DNA of 64,000 bases from Vibrio bathopelagicus. Its GTDB lineage: Bacteria; Pseudomonadota; Gammaproteobacteria; Enterobacterales; Vibrionaceae. The DNA lies in contig NZ_CP062500.1 of NCBI RefSeq assembly GCF_014879975.1, positions 496,001-560,000 on the forward strand, read 5' to 3'. The position numbers and the translations under genes were made by a program. The notes below the pieces were generated by a model that was not told the origin of the DNA, searched no databases, and saw only the letters and a list, made by a program, of their open reading frames with translations. Shown in pieces: positions 1-7,731 of this stretch. Every line of letters starts with the position of its first letter. The first letter of the stretch is position 1.

Positions 1-1
1 A

Positions 2-718
2 GCCGATATTATCTGTTTCGATGAGTTCTTTGTTTCAGATATCACAGACGCCATGATTTTAGGGACTTTGTTCCAAGAGCTATTTGCGCGTAACGTTATC
101 TTGGTGGCTACTTCTAACATCCCGCCGGCAGACCTATATCGTAATGGCTTACAGCGTGCACGCTTTTTACCTGCGATTAAGCTGATTCAAGAAAACTGTC
201 ACATCCTTAATGTAGACAGTGGTATTGATTATCGACTGAGAACCTTAGAGCAAGCTGAGATCTATCATTACCCATTAGATAACCAAGCCAATATCAATCT
301 AGAGAAATATTACGCGCAGTTGGTCGGTGAAGATAAAGAGAAGCTCAAGCAGATCGAAGTTAACCATCGCCAATTGGATGTCATTGAGGCGAGTGACGGT
401 GTATTACATGGTACTTTTGCACAACTTTGTCAGTCGGCTCGTAGTCAGAATGATTACATAGAATTGTCTAAGGTTTACCACACGGTTTTATTAGCGGATG
501 TTTTACAGATGGGAGCAACGTCAGACGATGCGGCGAGGCGTTTTATTGCATTAGTTGATGAGTTTTATGAGCGCCACGTGAAATTAATAATTTCAGCGGA
601 AGTTGAGTTAGAAAAATTGTACACGAATGGCCAGCTAGAGTTTGAGTTTAAACGTTGTCAGTCGCGTTTAATCGAAATGCAGAGCCATGAATATTTGGCA
701 AAAGAACACTTAATTTAG
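2..718 (+). CDS. zapE: Cell division ATPase ZapE, 3' part (5' end outside window)
   Basis: The reading frame is open from the first bases to a TAG at 718, giving 238 visible residues and no start, so the gene begins upstream of the window. The visible part opens with a Walker B-like segment ([10 protein letters not shown]) and continues with the sensor segment ATSNIPP and a downstream RARFLPAI stretch, all typical of the AFG1/ZapE family of AAA+-like P-loop ATPases. The Walker A motif must lie outside the window. In E. coli ZapE associates with the Z-ring and destabilises FtsZ polymers under low oxygen or at high temperature. It lies directly upstream of rplM-rpsI with a 247-bp gap holding the rplM promoter and leader. 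Family assignment is firm; the physiological role is by homology. Confidence 0.93.
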   Translation, partial: ADIICFDEFFVSDITDAMILGTLFQELFARNVILVATSNIPPADLYRNGLQRARFLPAIKLIQENCHILNVDSGIDYRLRTLEQAEIYHYPLDNQANINLEKYYAQLVGEDKEKLKQIEVNHRQLDVIEASDGVLHGTFAQLCQSARSQNDYIELSKVYHTVLLADVLQMGATSDDAARRFIALVDEFYERHVKLIISAEVELEKLYTNGQLEFEFKRCQSRLIEMQSHEYLAKEHLI

Positions 719-800
719 CTCTTATTATCTCGAATACGAAAGAGAATTAAAAAAATCGTGATTTTGTTCAAAAAGAGGTGATTTTTTCTTCGCTCTTCTC

Positions 801-806
801 TATAAT
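801..806 (+). promoter_or_regulatory. -10 element of the rplM-rpsI promoter
   Basis: A perfect TATAAT at 801-806 is followed by a G+C-rich discriminator (CCTGCGACC), as expected for a growth-rate or stringently controlled ribosomal promoter. I see no good -35 at 16-18 bp, so the call rests on the -10 and its position. The transcript would start near 812-814 and have a leader of about 150 nt. Confidence 0.5.
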
Positions 807-813
807 CCTGCGA

Positions 814-965
814 CCTACCGTTACTGCGGGCCTCTAGCGATGAGTAAAATCACGTTATGCCAAGAGTTTTCCAACACTCGAAGGGGTGATGAATGGTAAC
901 TCTTAGACAGTGGGAATACGCGAGTATTCCTTAAGTGTAAATTTTTTAAATAGGTAATTATTAGC
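814..965 (+). promoter_or_regulatory. rplM 5' leader with a stem-loop
   Basis: This is the roughly 150-nt untranslated leader between the -10 element and the rplM start. It contains a compact hairpin, GGAATAC (913-919), loop GCGA, GTATTCC (924-930), about 30 nt before the start codon. In E. coli, L13 represses its own operon through the rplM leader; whether this hairpin is the equivalent target is inference. Confidence 0.4.
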
Positions 966-1394
966 ATGAAAACTTTCGTTGCTAAACCAGAAACTGTAAA
1001 ACGCGACTGGTATGTTGTAGACGCTGAAGGCAAAACTCTTGGCCGTCTAGCAAGTGAAATCGCTTCTCGCCTACGCGGCAAGCACAAAGCAGAATACACT
1101 CCTCACGTAGACACTGGTGATTACATCATCGTTGTTAACGCTGAGAAAGTTGCTGTGACTGGTAACAAAGCTAAGGGTAAGGTTTACTACCGTCACTCTG
1201 AGTTCCCAGGTGGTCTTAAGACTATCACTTTTGAAAAGCTAATTGCTAAGAAACCAGAAATGGTTCTTGAACTAGCAGTTAAAGGTATGCTTCCACGTGG
1301 TCCTCTAGGCCGCGCGATGTACCGTAAGCTTAAAGTATACGCTGGTACTGAGCACAACCATGTTGCTCAACAACCACAAGTACTAGACATCTAA
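966..1394 (+). CDS. rplM: 50S ribosomal protein L13
   Basis: Encodes 142 residues, the same length as E. coli L13. The N-terminal [20 protein letters not shown] and the C-terminal segment [16 protein letters not shown] followed by HNHVAQQP are family signatures. L13 is an early assembly protein of the large subunit that binds 23S rRNA. It is the first gene of a two-gene operon, and rpsI starts 15 bp after its stop. In E. coli L13 also represses its own operon. The start is well placed after an AGGT ribosome-binding element at about 952. Confidence 0.98.
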   Translation: MKTFVAKPETVKRDWYVVDAEGKTLGRLASEIASRLRGKHKAEYTPHVDTGDYIIVVNAEKVAVTGNKAKGKVYYRHSEFPGGLKTITFEKLIAKKPEMVLELAVKGMLPRGPLGRAMYRKLKVYAGTEHNHVAQQPQVLDI

Positions 1395-1409
1395 TTGGGG
1401 ATTAAGACA

Positions 1410-1802
1410 ATGGCAGAGAATCAATACTACGGCACTGGTCGTCGCAAAAGCTCAGCAGCTCGTGTTTTCATCAAACCAGGCTCTGGTGAGATCGTAATCA
1501 ACAAGCGTAGCCTTGATGTTTACTTCGGTCGTCCAACTTCTCGTATGGTTGTTAAGCAACCTCTTGAGCTAGTTGAACTAACTGAGAAACTTGACCTTTA
1601 CATCACTGTTTCTGGTGGTGGTATTTCAGGTCAAGCTGGCGCAATCCGCCACGGTATCACTCGTGCTCTTATGGAATACGATGAAACTCTACGTCCTGCT
1701 CTACGTGCAGCTGGCTATGTTACGCGTGACGCTCGTTGCGTTGAACGTAAGAAAGTTGGTCTACGTAAAGCACGTCGTAAACCTCAATTCTCTAAGCGTT
1801 AA
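1410..1802 (+). CDS. rpsI: 30S ribosomal protein S9
   Basis: Encodes 130 residues when started at the ATG at 1410 ([20 protein letters not shown]), the E. coli length. An in-frame upstream ATG at 1395 would add five residues and leave almost no spacer from the rplM stop; the internal start, with GGGGATTAAG before it, is preferred. The basic C-terminal tail ([11 protein letters not shown]) is the extension that reaches the P-site tRNA in known ribosome structures. Cotranscribed with rplM and followed by a rho-independent terminator. Confidence 0.98.
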   Translation: MAENQYYGTGRRKSSAARVFIKPGSGEIVINKRSLDVYFGRPTSRMVVKQPLELVELTEKLDLYITVSGGGISGQAGAIRHGITRALMEYDETLRPALRAAGYVTRDARCVERKKVGLRKARRKPQFSKR

Positions 1803-1857
1803 TTTTTCCTTACCGAAAAATACACGCGACCAGTTTTATTACTGGAATTGTGGTTCA

Positions 1858-1883
1858 AAGCTCGGCTATATGCCGGGCTTTTT
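1858..1883 (+). terminator. Rho-independent terminator of rplM-rpsI
   Basis: Nine-bp stem AAGCTCGGC / GCCGGGCTT (one G-U pair) with loop TATAT, followed by a run of T. It lies 55 bp after the rpsI stop. Confidence 0.85.
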
Positions 1884-2133
1884 GTCTTTCTGGCCCCCGC
1901 TAAACGCTTTTCCCCCCTCGTTTTATTCCCAAATTCTTATATTTTGAAAGCTTTTGTAACCCAATGTGCGCTTTGCCTCATGATTGTTACAAAAAGGTAG
2001 CTTTATCTTGTCAAAAAGTAGGGTTTTATTTATCATTTGCCGTCAATAAATAGAACTAAATACATATTTTGTTAGCCATGCTCTTTAATCGGAATTATTT
2101 CAATCCATAAGGAGCAAATGGGAGAATGTTTGG
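1884..2133 (+). promoter_or_regulatory. petABC promoter region with a perfect dyad
   Basis: The gap between rpsI and petA carries no gene. It contains a good sigma-70 promoter: TTGTCA (2008-2013), 17-bp spacer, TATCAT (2031-2036), each hexamer matching five of six consensus positions. Upstream, TTTTGTAAC (1952-1960) and GTTACAAAA (1986-1994) form a perfect 9-bp inverted repeat with a 25-bp centre, ending 13 bp before the -35. Its position would suit an activator or a redox regulator; the regulator is not identified. A GGAGAA ribosome-binding site precedes petA. Confidence 0.65.
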
Positions 2134-2724
2134 ATGAGCAACGCGCCTTTAAATAACGGTCGCAGGCGTTTCTTAACCGCAACAACAGCCGTTGTTGGTG
2201 GTTTGGGAGCAGCTGCTGTAGCCGTGCCTTTTATTAAATCATGGAACCCGAGTGCCAAAGCGAAAGCTGCGGGCGCGCCGGTGGAAGTGGAAGTCAATAA
2301 GTTAGAACCAGGACAAATGGTTCGTGTCGAGTGGCAAGGTAAACCTGTATGGGTTGTACGCCGAGCTGAATCGGTACTAGAGAACCTAAAAGCGATCGGT
2401 GGTCAACTTCGTGACCCTCAATCTGAGACTGAACAACAACCCGACTACGCACAGAATGAATTCCGTTCAATTAAGCCGGAGTTCTTCGTTGCTGTTGGTT
2501 TCTGTACGCACTTAGGTTGTTCTCCTACTTACCTACCAGATTCTTTCGCAGAACAAGTTCAAGGTGTTAAGTCAGGTTTCTTCTGTCCTTGCCACGGGTC
2601 AAAGTTTGACATGGCTGGTCGAGTGTTCCAGGGCGTACCTGCACCGCTCAACCTTGTTGTGCCTAAGCATATGTATTTGAGTGACACGAAGATCATGATC
2701 GGTGTCGACGAGGGAGACGCATAA
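2134..2724 (+). CDS. petA: Ubiquinol-cytochrome c reductase iron-sulfur subunit (Rieske protein)
   Basis: Encodes 196 residues. The N-terminus has a twin-arginine signal (GRRRFL at 9-14) followed by a hydrophobic anchor, which places the cluster domain in the periplasm. The two Rieske boxes are intact: CTHLGC, with ligands C124 and H126, and CPCHGS, with ligands C151 and H154; C129 and C153 would form the structural disulfide. It is the 2Fe-2S subunit of the bc1 complex, passing electrons from ubiquinol to cytochrome c1. The stop overlaps the petB start by one base, showing tight coupling. The start at 2134 is fixed by a GGAGAA site seven bases upstream. Confidence 0.98.
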   Translation: MSNAPLNNGRRRFLTATTAVVGGLGAAAVAVPFIKSWNPSAKAKAAGAPVEVEVNKLEPGQMVRVEWQGKPVWVVRRAESVLENLKAIGGQLRDPQSETEQQPDYAQNEFRSIKPEFFVAVGFCTHLGCSPTYLPDSFAEQVQGVKSGFFCPCHGSKFDMAGRVFQGVPAPLNLVVPKHMYLSDTKIMIGVDEGDA

Positions 2725-3989
2725 TGCAAGGATTGCTTGATTGGGTAGAAAAACGTCTACCCGCGATGAATGCTTACAAAAAGCACTTATCTGAATACCC
2801 AATGCCTAAGAACTTTAACTTTTGGTACCTTTTCGGTTCTTTGGCAATGTTGGTACTGGTTAACCAAATCCTTACGGGTATCTGGTTAACAATGAACTAC
2901 GTGCCGTCTGGTGAGGGTGCGTTTGCTTCTGTTGAATACATCATGCGTGATGTGGAATACGGTTGGTTACTGCGTTATATGCACTCGACTGGCGCTTCTG
3001 CGTTCTTTGTTGTTATCTACCTGCATATGTTCCGTGGTCTAATCTACGGTTCTTACCAAAAACCTCGTGAGCTACTTTGGATCTTCGGTATGTTGATCTT
3101 CTTAGTGCTTATGGCTGAAGCTTTCATGGGTTACTTACTACCATGGGGTCAAATGTCTTACTGGGGTGCTCAGGTAATCATATCTCTGTTTGGTGCAATT
3201 CCTGTAATTGGTGATGACCTAACGCTTTGGATCCGTGGTGACTACATCATCTCTGGTGCAACGCTGAACCGTTTCTTCGCACTGCACGTTATTGCTCTAC
3301 CAATTGTACTATTGCTGCTTATCGTACTTCACGTACTAGCACTACACGAAGTTGGTTCGAATAACCCTGACGGTATCGAAACTAAGCTTCCTAAAGGTAC
3401 TATGGGCGACGACTACAAGACTCAGTTCCCATTCCACAAGGATTACACTAAGAAATACGACATCATCGACTCTATTCCTTTCCACCCATACGGGACGGTG
3501 AAAGATATGGTAGGTGTTGCGGGTTTCCTATTCTTGTTCTGTTACGTGCTGTTCTTTAATCCAGAGATGGGTGGGTACTTCCTTGAGCCGCCTAACTTTG
3601 AAGCTGCAAACCCACTGAAAACACCTGAGCACATCGCTCCAGTTTGGTACTTCACGCCGTTCTATGCGGTATTACGTGCTGTTCCAGATAAGCTACTGGG
3701 TGTGGTTGCAATGGGTGCGTCTATTGTTGTGCTATTCCTACTGCCATGGTTCGACCGTTGTAAAGTGCGTTCTTACCGTTACCGTAGCAAGCTGCATTTG
3801 ATTAACATCATCCAATTCACAATAAGCTTTATTGCGCTTGGTATCCTTGGTGCGCTTCCAGCAACGCCAACATACACATTACTGGCTCAAATTTTTAGCT
3901 TAGGTTATTTCATGTTCTTCGTTCTGCTGTGGTTCTACAGTAAAAATGAAGCGACGAAACCATTACCAGAAAGGGTGACATTCAAATGA
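2724..3989 (+). CDS. petB: Ubiquinol-cytochrome c reductase cytochrome b subunit
   Basis: Encodes 421 residues with about eight hydrophobic membrane segments, including those around residues 35-57, 90-112, 120-145, 185-205 and four in the C-terminal half. Histidines in the second and fourth helices (for example in YMHSTGASAFF and FALHVIALP) are the expected ligands for the low- and high-potential b hemes. The PEHIAPVWYFTPFYAVLR segment matches the PEW-type quinol-oxidation site region; here the motif reads PVWYF. Middle gene of petABC; its end overlaps the petC start by four bases. Membrane-embedded core of complex III. Confidence 0.98.
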   Translation: MQGLLDWVEKRLPAMNAYKKHLSEYPMPKNFNFWYLFGSLAMLVLVNQILTGIWLTMNYVPSGEGAFASVEYIMRDVEYGWLLRYMHSTGASAFFVVIYLHMFRGLIYGSYQKPRELLWIFGMLIFLVLMAEAFMGYLLPWGQMSYWGAQVIISLFGAIPVIGDDLTLWIRGDYIISGATLNRFFALHVIALPIVLLLLIVLHVLALHEVGSNNPDGIETKLPKGTMGDDYKTQFPFHKDYTKKYDIIDSIPFHPYGTVKDMVGVAGFLFLFCYVLFFNPEMGGYFLEPPNFEAANPLKTPEHIAPVWYFTPFYAVLRAVPDKLLGVVAMGASIVVLFLLPWFDRCKVRSYRYRSKLHLINIIQFTISFIALGILGALPATPTYTLLAQIFSLGYFMFFVLLWFYSKNEATKPLPERVTFK

Positions 3990-4723
3990 AAAAGTGGATT
4001 GTAATTTTATTTGCTATGTTGCCGTCACTAGCGATGGCAGCGGGTGCAGGCGTACCATTAGACAAAGCAAACAATGATTTAACAGATAAAGCTTCATTGC
4101 AAAATGGCGCTAAGATGTTCATGAACTACTGTTTTGCTTGTCACTCAACGCAGTACCAACGCTATGAACGTGTTGCGAATGATTTAGAGATTCCTTTAGA
4201 TCTAATGAAGGAAAACCTGATCTTCGATCCTGAAGTGAAAATTGGTAGCTTGATGGTTAACGCTATGCCGTCTGACCAAGCAGCTAGCTGGTTTGGTGCT
4301 CCACCACCAGATCTAACATTGGTTGCTCGTGTTCGTGGCGCAGATTGGCTATACACGTACCTTCGTACTTTCTATGAAGATCCGTCTCGTCCATTTGGTG
4401 TGAACAACATTGTTTTCCCAAGTGTTGGTATGCCGCATGTTCTTGAAGAGCTACAAGGCATCCCAACGCCAATCTACGATACTCACATGGTTGATGGTGA
4501 GGAAGTAAAGGTTGTTGTTGGTACTGAAACGGACGGTTCTGGTGAACTAAGCACTGGTGAGTATGACAACGCGGTTCGCGATCTTGTTAACTTCCTAGTT
4601 TACTCGGGTGACCCAGTACAACTTGAGCGTCATGCTATGGGTTGGTGGGTAATGGCCTTCTTGGTAATCTTCACTATCGTTGTGATTTTACTGAAGAAAG
4701 AGTATTGGCGTGATGTGCACTAA
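3986..4723 (+). CDS. petC: Ubiquinol-cytochrome c reductase cytochrome c1
   Basis: Encodes 245 residues. A Sec signal peptide (MKKWIVILFAMLPSLAMA) is followed by one c-type heme-binding site, CFACH, at residues 49-53. A single C-terminal membrane anchor (WWVMAFLVIFTIVVILL) holds the heme domain in the periplasm. Accepts electrons from the Rieske protein and passes them to soluble or membrane-bound c-type cytochromes. The ATG overlaps the petB stop. Last gene of the operon; it is followed at once by a promoter-like sequence and a terminator. Confidence 0.97.
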   Translation: MKKWIVILFAMLPSLAMAAGAGVPLDKANNDLTDKASLQNGAKMFMNYCFACHSTQYQRYERVANDLEIPLDLMKENLIFDPEVKIGSLMVNAMPSDQAASWFGAPPPDLTLVARVRGADWLYTYLRTFYEDPSRPFGVNNIVFPSVGMPHVLEELQGIPTPIYDTHMVDGEEVKVVVGTETDGSGELSTGEYDNAVRDLVNFLVYSGDPVQLERHAMGWWVMAFLVIFTIVVILLKKEYWRDVH

Positions 4724-4726
4724 TTG

Positions 4727-4735
4727 TGCTATAAT
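4727..4735 (+). promoter_or_regulatory. Extended -10 promoter just after petC
   Basis: TGCTATAAT at 4727-4735 is a consensus extended -10 element lying four bases after the petC stop. A TTGGCG at 4705-4710 is a weak -35 at 19 bp. Transcription would begin near 4742, which is upstream of the terminator at 4767-4797, so the promoter either serves sspA through a leaky terminator or makes a short RNA. Confidence 0.5.
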
Positions 4736-4766
4736 ACCGTGCTAATTCCCAAATTATGTTAATGTT

Positions 4767-4797
4767 CAATGGAGGCTTTAGGCCTCCATTGTTTTTA
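4767..4797 (+). terminator. Rho-independent terminator between petC and sspA
   Basis: Perfect 10-bp stem CAATGGAGGC / GCCTCCATTG with a five-base loop TTTAG, followed by TTTTT. It should end petABC transcripts, and it also lies inside the predicted sspA leader. Confidence 0.85.
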
Positions 4798-4820
4798 TTT
4801 AAAGTGTACTGGAGGGCTCC

Positions 4821-5456
4821 ATGGCTGTAGCTGCCAATAAACGTTCTGTAATGACTCTTTTCTCAAGTGCTTCTGATATGTATAGCCATCAGGTGCGCAT
4901 TGTTCTTGCTGAAAAAGGCGTAAGTGTTGAAGTTGAGTTAGTAGATGAAAAAAATCTACCAGCAGAGCTTGTTGAACTGAACCCGTACAAATCAGTACCT
5001 ACCCTTGTTGATCGTGAGCTTGCTCTATATGACTCAAAGATCATCATGGAATATCTAGATGAGCGTTTCCCTCATCCACCATTGATGCCTGTATACCCGG
5101 TTGCACGTGGTAATAGCCGTCTAATGATGTACCGTATTGAGCGCAACTGGTATTCAGTTGCAGAGAAGATCGTTAAAGGCAACGCTGAAGAATCAGAAGC
5201 TGCTCGCGTTAAACTGCGCAACGACCTACTGACTCTTGCTCCTATCTTCGCTGAGTATGAATACTTCATGAGCGAAGAGTTTAGCCTAATTGATTGCTAC
5301 CTTGCTCCGCTACTATGGCGTTTACCTGAGCTTGGTATCGAACTGATTGGTCCTGGTTCTAAAGAGCTTAAGATTTACATGAACCGCGTATTTGAACGTG
5401 ATTCATTCCTAGCTTCTCTAACGGAAGCTGAACGTGAGATGCGACTCGTTCGCTAA
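4821..5456 (+). CDS. sspA: Stringent starvation protein A
   Basis: Encodes 211 residues with a glutathione S-transferase fold: an N-terminal thioredoxin-like half (MTLFSSASDMYSHQVRIVL, then PYKSVPTLVD and SKIIMEYLDE) and a helical C-terminal half. Like E. coli SspA it is an RNA polymerase-associated regulator rather than a typical GST; in E. coli it acts in stationary-phase and acid-stress gene expression. It is paired with sspB, which starts four bases after its stop. The ATG at 4821 follows GGAGGG. The ordinary GST alternative is made unlikely by the sspB partner. Confidence 0.96.
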   Translation: MAVAANKRSVMTLFSSASDMYSHQVRIVLAEKGVSVEVELVDEKNLPAELVELNPYKSVPTLVDRELALYDSKIIMEYLDERFPHPPLMPVYPVARGNSRLMMYRIERNWYSVAEKIVKGNAEESEAARVKLRNDLLTLAPIFAEYEYFMSEEFSLIDCYLAPLLWRLPELGIELIGPGSKELKIYMNRVFERDSFLASLTEAEREMRLVR

Positions 5457-5460
5457 GCGT

Positions 5461-5955
5461 ATGGATATTTCTAATATGACACCACGCCGACCATACATGC
5501 TTCGTGCATTCTATGATTGGTTGGTTGATAACGAATTAACGCCACACCTTGTTGTCGAAGCAACATTACCAGGTGTGCGAGTTCCAGAAGAGTTTGTTCA
5601 AGATGGCCAGATCATTCTGAACATCGCGCCTCGTGCGGTTGGGCAACTTGAACTGAGTAACGAGGCTGTTACGTTCAGTGCTCGCTTTAGCGGACGTCCA
5701 CACTCTGTGATCGTTCCTCTATATGCAGTACAAGCGATTTATGCTCGTGAGAACGGTGCTGGTACCATGTTTGAACCTGAAGAGGCATACATGGAAGCGT
5801 TTGAAGAAGGGATTGAAGAAAGTCCTTTTGAAGAACCAGAAAAAGGCCCGTCTTTGAGTGTAGCAACGGCAGACGTTGATGCTGAAGAGCCTGACTCAGA
5901 TCCTGAGCCACCTCGCCCAGCAAAAGGTCGACCAAGCCTTCGTGTTATCAAATAG
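5461..5955 (+). CDS. sspB: ClpXP protease specificity-enhancing factor SspB
   Basis: Encodes 164 residues from the ATG at 5461 (MDISNMTPRRPYMLRAFYDW), which aligns with the E. coli start MDLSQLTPRRPY; an upstream in-frame ATG at 5434 lies inside sspA and is not preferred. The N-terminal domain binds ssrA-tagged peptides, an acidic Glu/Asp/Pro-rich linker occupies about residues 108-152, and the last residues (RPSLRVIK) form the ClpX-binding tail. It delivers ssrA-tagged proteins to ClpXP. The four-base gap after sspA, with little independent ribosome-binding sequence, suggests translational coupling. Confidence 0.96.
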   Translation: MDISNMTPRRPYMLRAFYDWLVDNELTPHLVVEATLPGVRVPEEFVQDGQIILNIAPRAVGQLELSNEAVTFSARFSGRPHSVIVPLYAVQAIYARENGAGTMFEPEEAYMEAFEEGIEESPFEEPEKGPSLSVATADVDAEEPDSDPEPPRPAKGRPSLRVIK

Positions 5956-5982
5956 CGTTATTTTTAAATAACTCCAAATACA

Positions 5983-6016
5983 AAAAAAGCAGCGATTTAT
6001 CGCTGCTTTTTCTTTT
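5983..6016. terminator. Terminator after sspB, possibly bidirectional
   Basis: Stem AAAAAAGCAGCG / CGCTGCTTTTTT-like with an ATTTAT loop, flanked by A-runs on the left and T-runs on the right. It can end sspAB on the plus strand and the lpoA-dolP operon arriving on the minus strand. Confidence 0.85.
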
Positions 6017-6117
6017 TGTGCTTTCTGGTTTTTATTCGCCTGATTCATTTCGTTAGGCTTTTTCAGCTAACTAAGCAGCTAAGCCAGTTAAGTCCGTTTA
6101 AGTGAACTGAGGGAATG

Positions 6118-6723
6118 TTAGTTTACCGAAGCGTCTTCTTCACCATATTCGAATGCTCGAATAACCTGCTTTACGCCTGAAACATTACGGGCAACTTCTG
6201 TCGCGATATCAGCGTGCTCTCGAGATACTAACCCAAGTAAAAACACCTCTGAATCTTCAGTGATGACTTTAACCTTGATACCGTTGAGATCAGAATTCGC
6301 AAGAAGGGCCGATTTTACCTTAGTGGTAATCCAGCTGTCGTTACTAATGGCGCTGATGGTCAACGGCTCTTTTACTCGAACCTGATTATGGATGCTTTCT
6401 ACGCCTGTCACTTCTTTGGCTTGGCTTTCAAACGCGCGACGTTCTGAATCAGTGGTTGCTTGCCCCATCAATACAACTGAACCTCGGTAAGAGCTGGCTG
6501 TGATGCGAACGTTGCCACGATATGGCTGTTTGTTGGTGATGGCTGCGACTTCAAATTCGATATTGTTGTCGTTCCAAATTTGTTTGGTGGTTCGTGTATC
6601 AGTGACTAAGTTCGCTGTGGTTGCGGCACCAGCAATGAAAATGCCAGCACAACCAGACAGAGAAAGTGTAAGTAGCGAAACACTAATCAGCTTAAACAGC
6701 CTCATAGAGGTTAATGATTTCAT
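6118..6723 (-). CDS. dolP: Outer-membrane lipoprotein DolP (two BON domains)
   Basis: Encodes 201 residues, or 195 if the second Met (MRLFKLIS) is used. The signal peptide ends in a lipobox LSGC, with C25 the lipidated residue. Two BON (phospholipid-binding) domains follow, at about residues 70-118 and 130-195; NDSWITTKVKSALL is a clear repeat of the family pattern. E. coli DolP (YraP) is an outer-membrane lipoprotein recruited to division sites that supports envelope integrity and BAM function. Last gene of lpoA-yraN-diaA-dolP, 16 bp after diaA. Confidence 0.92.
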   Translation of the reverse strand: MKSLTSMRLFKLISVSLLTLSLSGCAGIFIAGAATTANLVTDTRTTKQIWNDNNIEFEVAAITNKQPYRGNVRITASSYRGSVVLMGQATTDSERRAFESQAKEVTGVESIHNQVRVKEPLTISAISNDSWITTKVKSALLANSDLNGIKVKVITEDSEVFLLGLVSREHADIATEVARNVSGVKQVIRAFEYGEEDASVN

Positions 6724-6739
6724 TGTGATGCTCCGTCTA

Positions 6740-7330
6740 TCACTCTTCGTGAGCAGGGAAGAGTACTTGATCGATTAGATCACATAGGCAGTGCAGTGTC
6801 ACCATGTGAACTTCGTGAATGCGTGCTGTACGGTGTGAAGGAATACGAATTTCTACATCGTGTTCGCCAAGCAAACCAGCCATTTCACCACCGTCTTTAC
6901 CGGTAAAAGCAATGATAGTCATATCACGAGTTACCGCCGCTTCCATCGCTTTGATGATGTTCTTGCTGTTACCGCTGGTCGAGATAGCCAGTAAAATATC
7001 ACCAGTTTGGCCAAAAGCACGTACCTGCTTAGAGAAGATCTCTTCATAGTGGTAATCGTTAGCAACGGCTGTCAACGTCGTATTGTCCGCCGTTAGAGCC
7101 ATTGCTGGTAGGCTAGGGCGTTCTGTTTCAAAGCGGTTTAATAAGCATGATACAAACTGTTGAGCATTAGACGCAGAACCACCATTACCACAACAAAGAA
7201 TTTTGTTTCCGTTGAGCAGGGTTGCAACCATTGCTTGTGCAGCATGCGTAATTGCGTCAGGCAGTGCTTCGGCAGCAGCAATCTGGATCTGAATACTTTC
7301 TGTAAAACTTTCTTTAATGCTGTCTAGCAT
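6740..7330 (-). CDS. diaA: DnaA initiator-associating protein DiaA (SIS domain)
   Basis: Encodes 196 residues with a single SIS (sugar isomerase) domain; the [13 protein letters not shown] loop and the [11 protein letters not shown] segment mark the phosphosugar-type fold. The paralogue GmhA (sedoheptulose-7-phosphate isomerase) is similar in length, but the position between yraN and dolP matches diaA. In E. coli DiaA tetramers bind DnaA and promote its assembly on oriC. Two bases separate it from yraN, so the two are cotranscribed. Confidence 0.9.
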   Translation of the reverse strand: MLDSIKESFTESIQIQIAAAEALPDAITHAAQAMVATLLNGNKILCCGNGGSASNAQQFVSCLLNRFETERPSLPAMALTADNTTLTAVANDYHYEEIFSKQVRAFGQTGDILLAISTSGNSKNIIKAMEAAVTRDMTIIAFTGKDGGEMAGLLGEHDVEIRIPSHRTARIHEVHMVTLHCLCDLIDQVLFPAHEE

Positions 7331-7332
7331 GT

Positions 7333-7731
7333 TTATCCTTGGGTAATCGCGTTTTGAATCCAGTTGATATCGTCATTTGGGCCTTCGATGGCAACGATAT
7401 CAAATCGGAAGTCTGTAGAGTGTACTGACAGGCCTTGCTGCATAAGCCAGACATTGGCTGTTTTAAACAGCTTGTGTGACTTCTTTGCTGTCACCATCTC
7501 AGCGGCATGTCCGTAGCGTGTTTGCTTGCGGTATTTTACCTCAGCAAACACAACCGTATTGTTATGGCGCATTATAAGATCAATTTCGCCACACTTTGCT
7601 ATGAAGTTTTCTTCAATTAGCGATAAACCGTGGCGAATTAGGTAGGACTTTGCCACGGCTTCGTATTTATCACCCACTTGTTTGTGGGTGATTGTTGGTT
7701 TGGAGAGAAACTTGCGGCTAAAAAGCCCCAT
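7333..7731 (-). CDS. yraN: UPF0102 family protein YraN
   Basis: Encodes 132 residues. The core ([35 protein letters not shown], then [10 protein letters not shown]) carries the GEIDLI and EVKYR signatures of UPF0102, a family with a restriction-endonuclease-like fold and unproven function. The conserved E, D and EVK residues would form the PD-(D/E)XK-type metal site. It overlaps the 3' end of lpoA by 14 bases, showing that it is read from the lpoA transcript. No activity is claimed. Confidence 0.9.
   Translation of the reverse strand: MGLFSRKFLSKPTITHKQVGDKYEAVAKSYLIRHGLSLIEENFIAKCGEIDLIMRHNNTVVFAEVKYRKQTRYGHAAEMVTAKKSHKLFKTANVWLMQQGLSVHSTDFRFDIVAIEGPNDDINWIQNAITQG

Noticed and set aside
821..1099. 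92-residue minus-strand frame over the rplM leader and start
   Set aside because: It overlaps a well-supported ribosomal protein gene on the other strand and matches no family.
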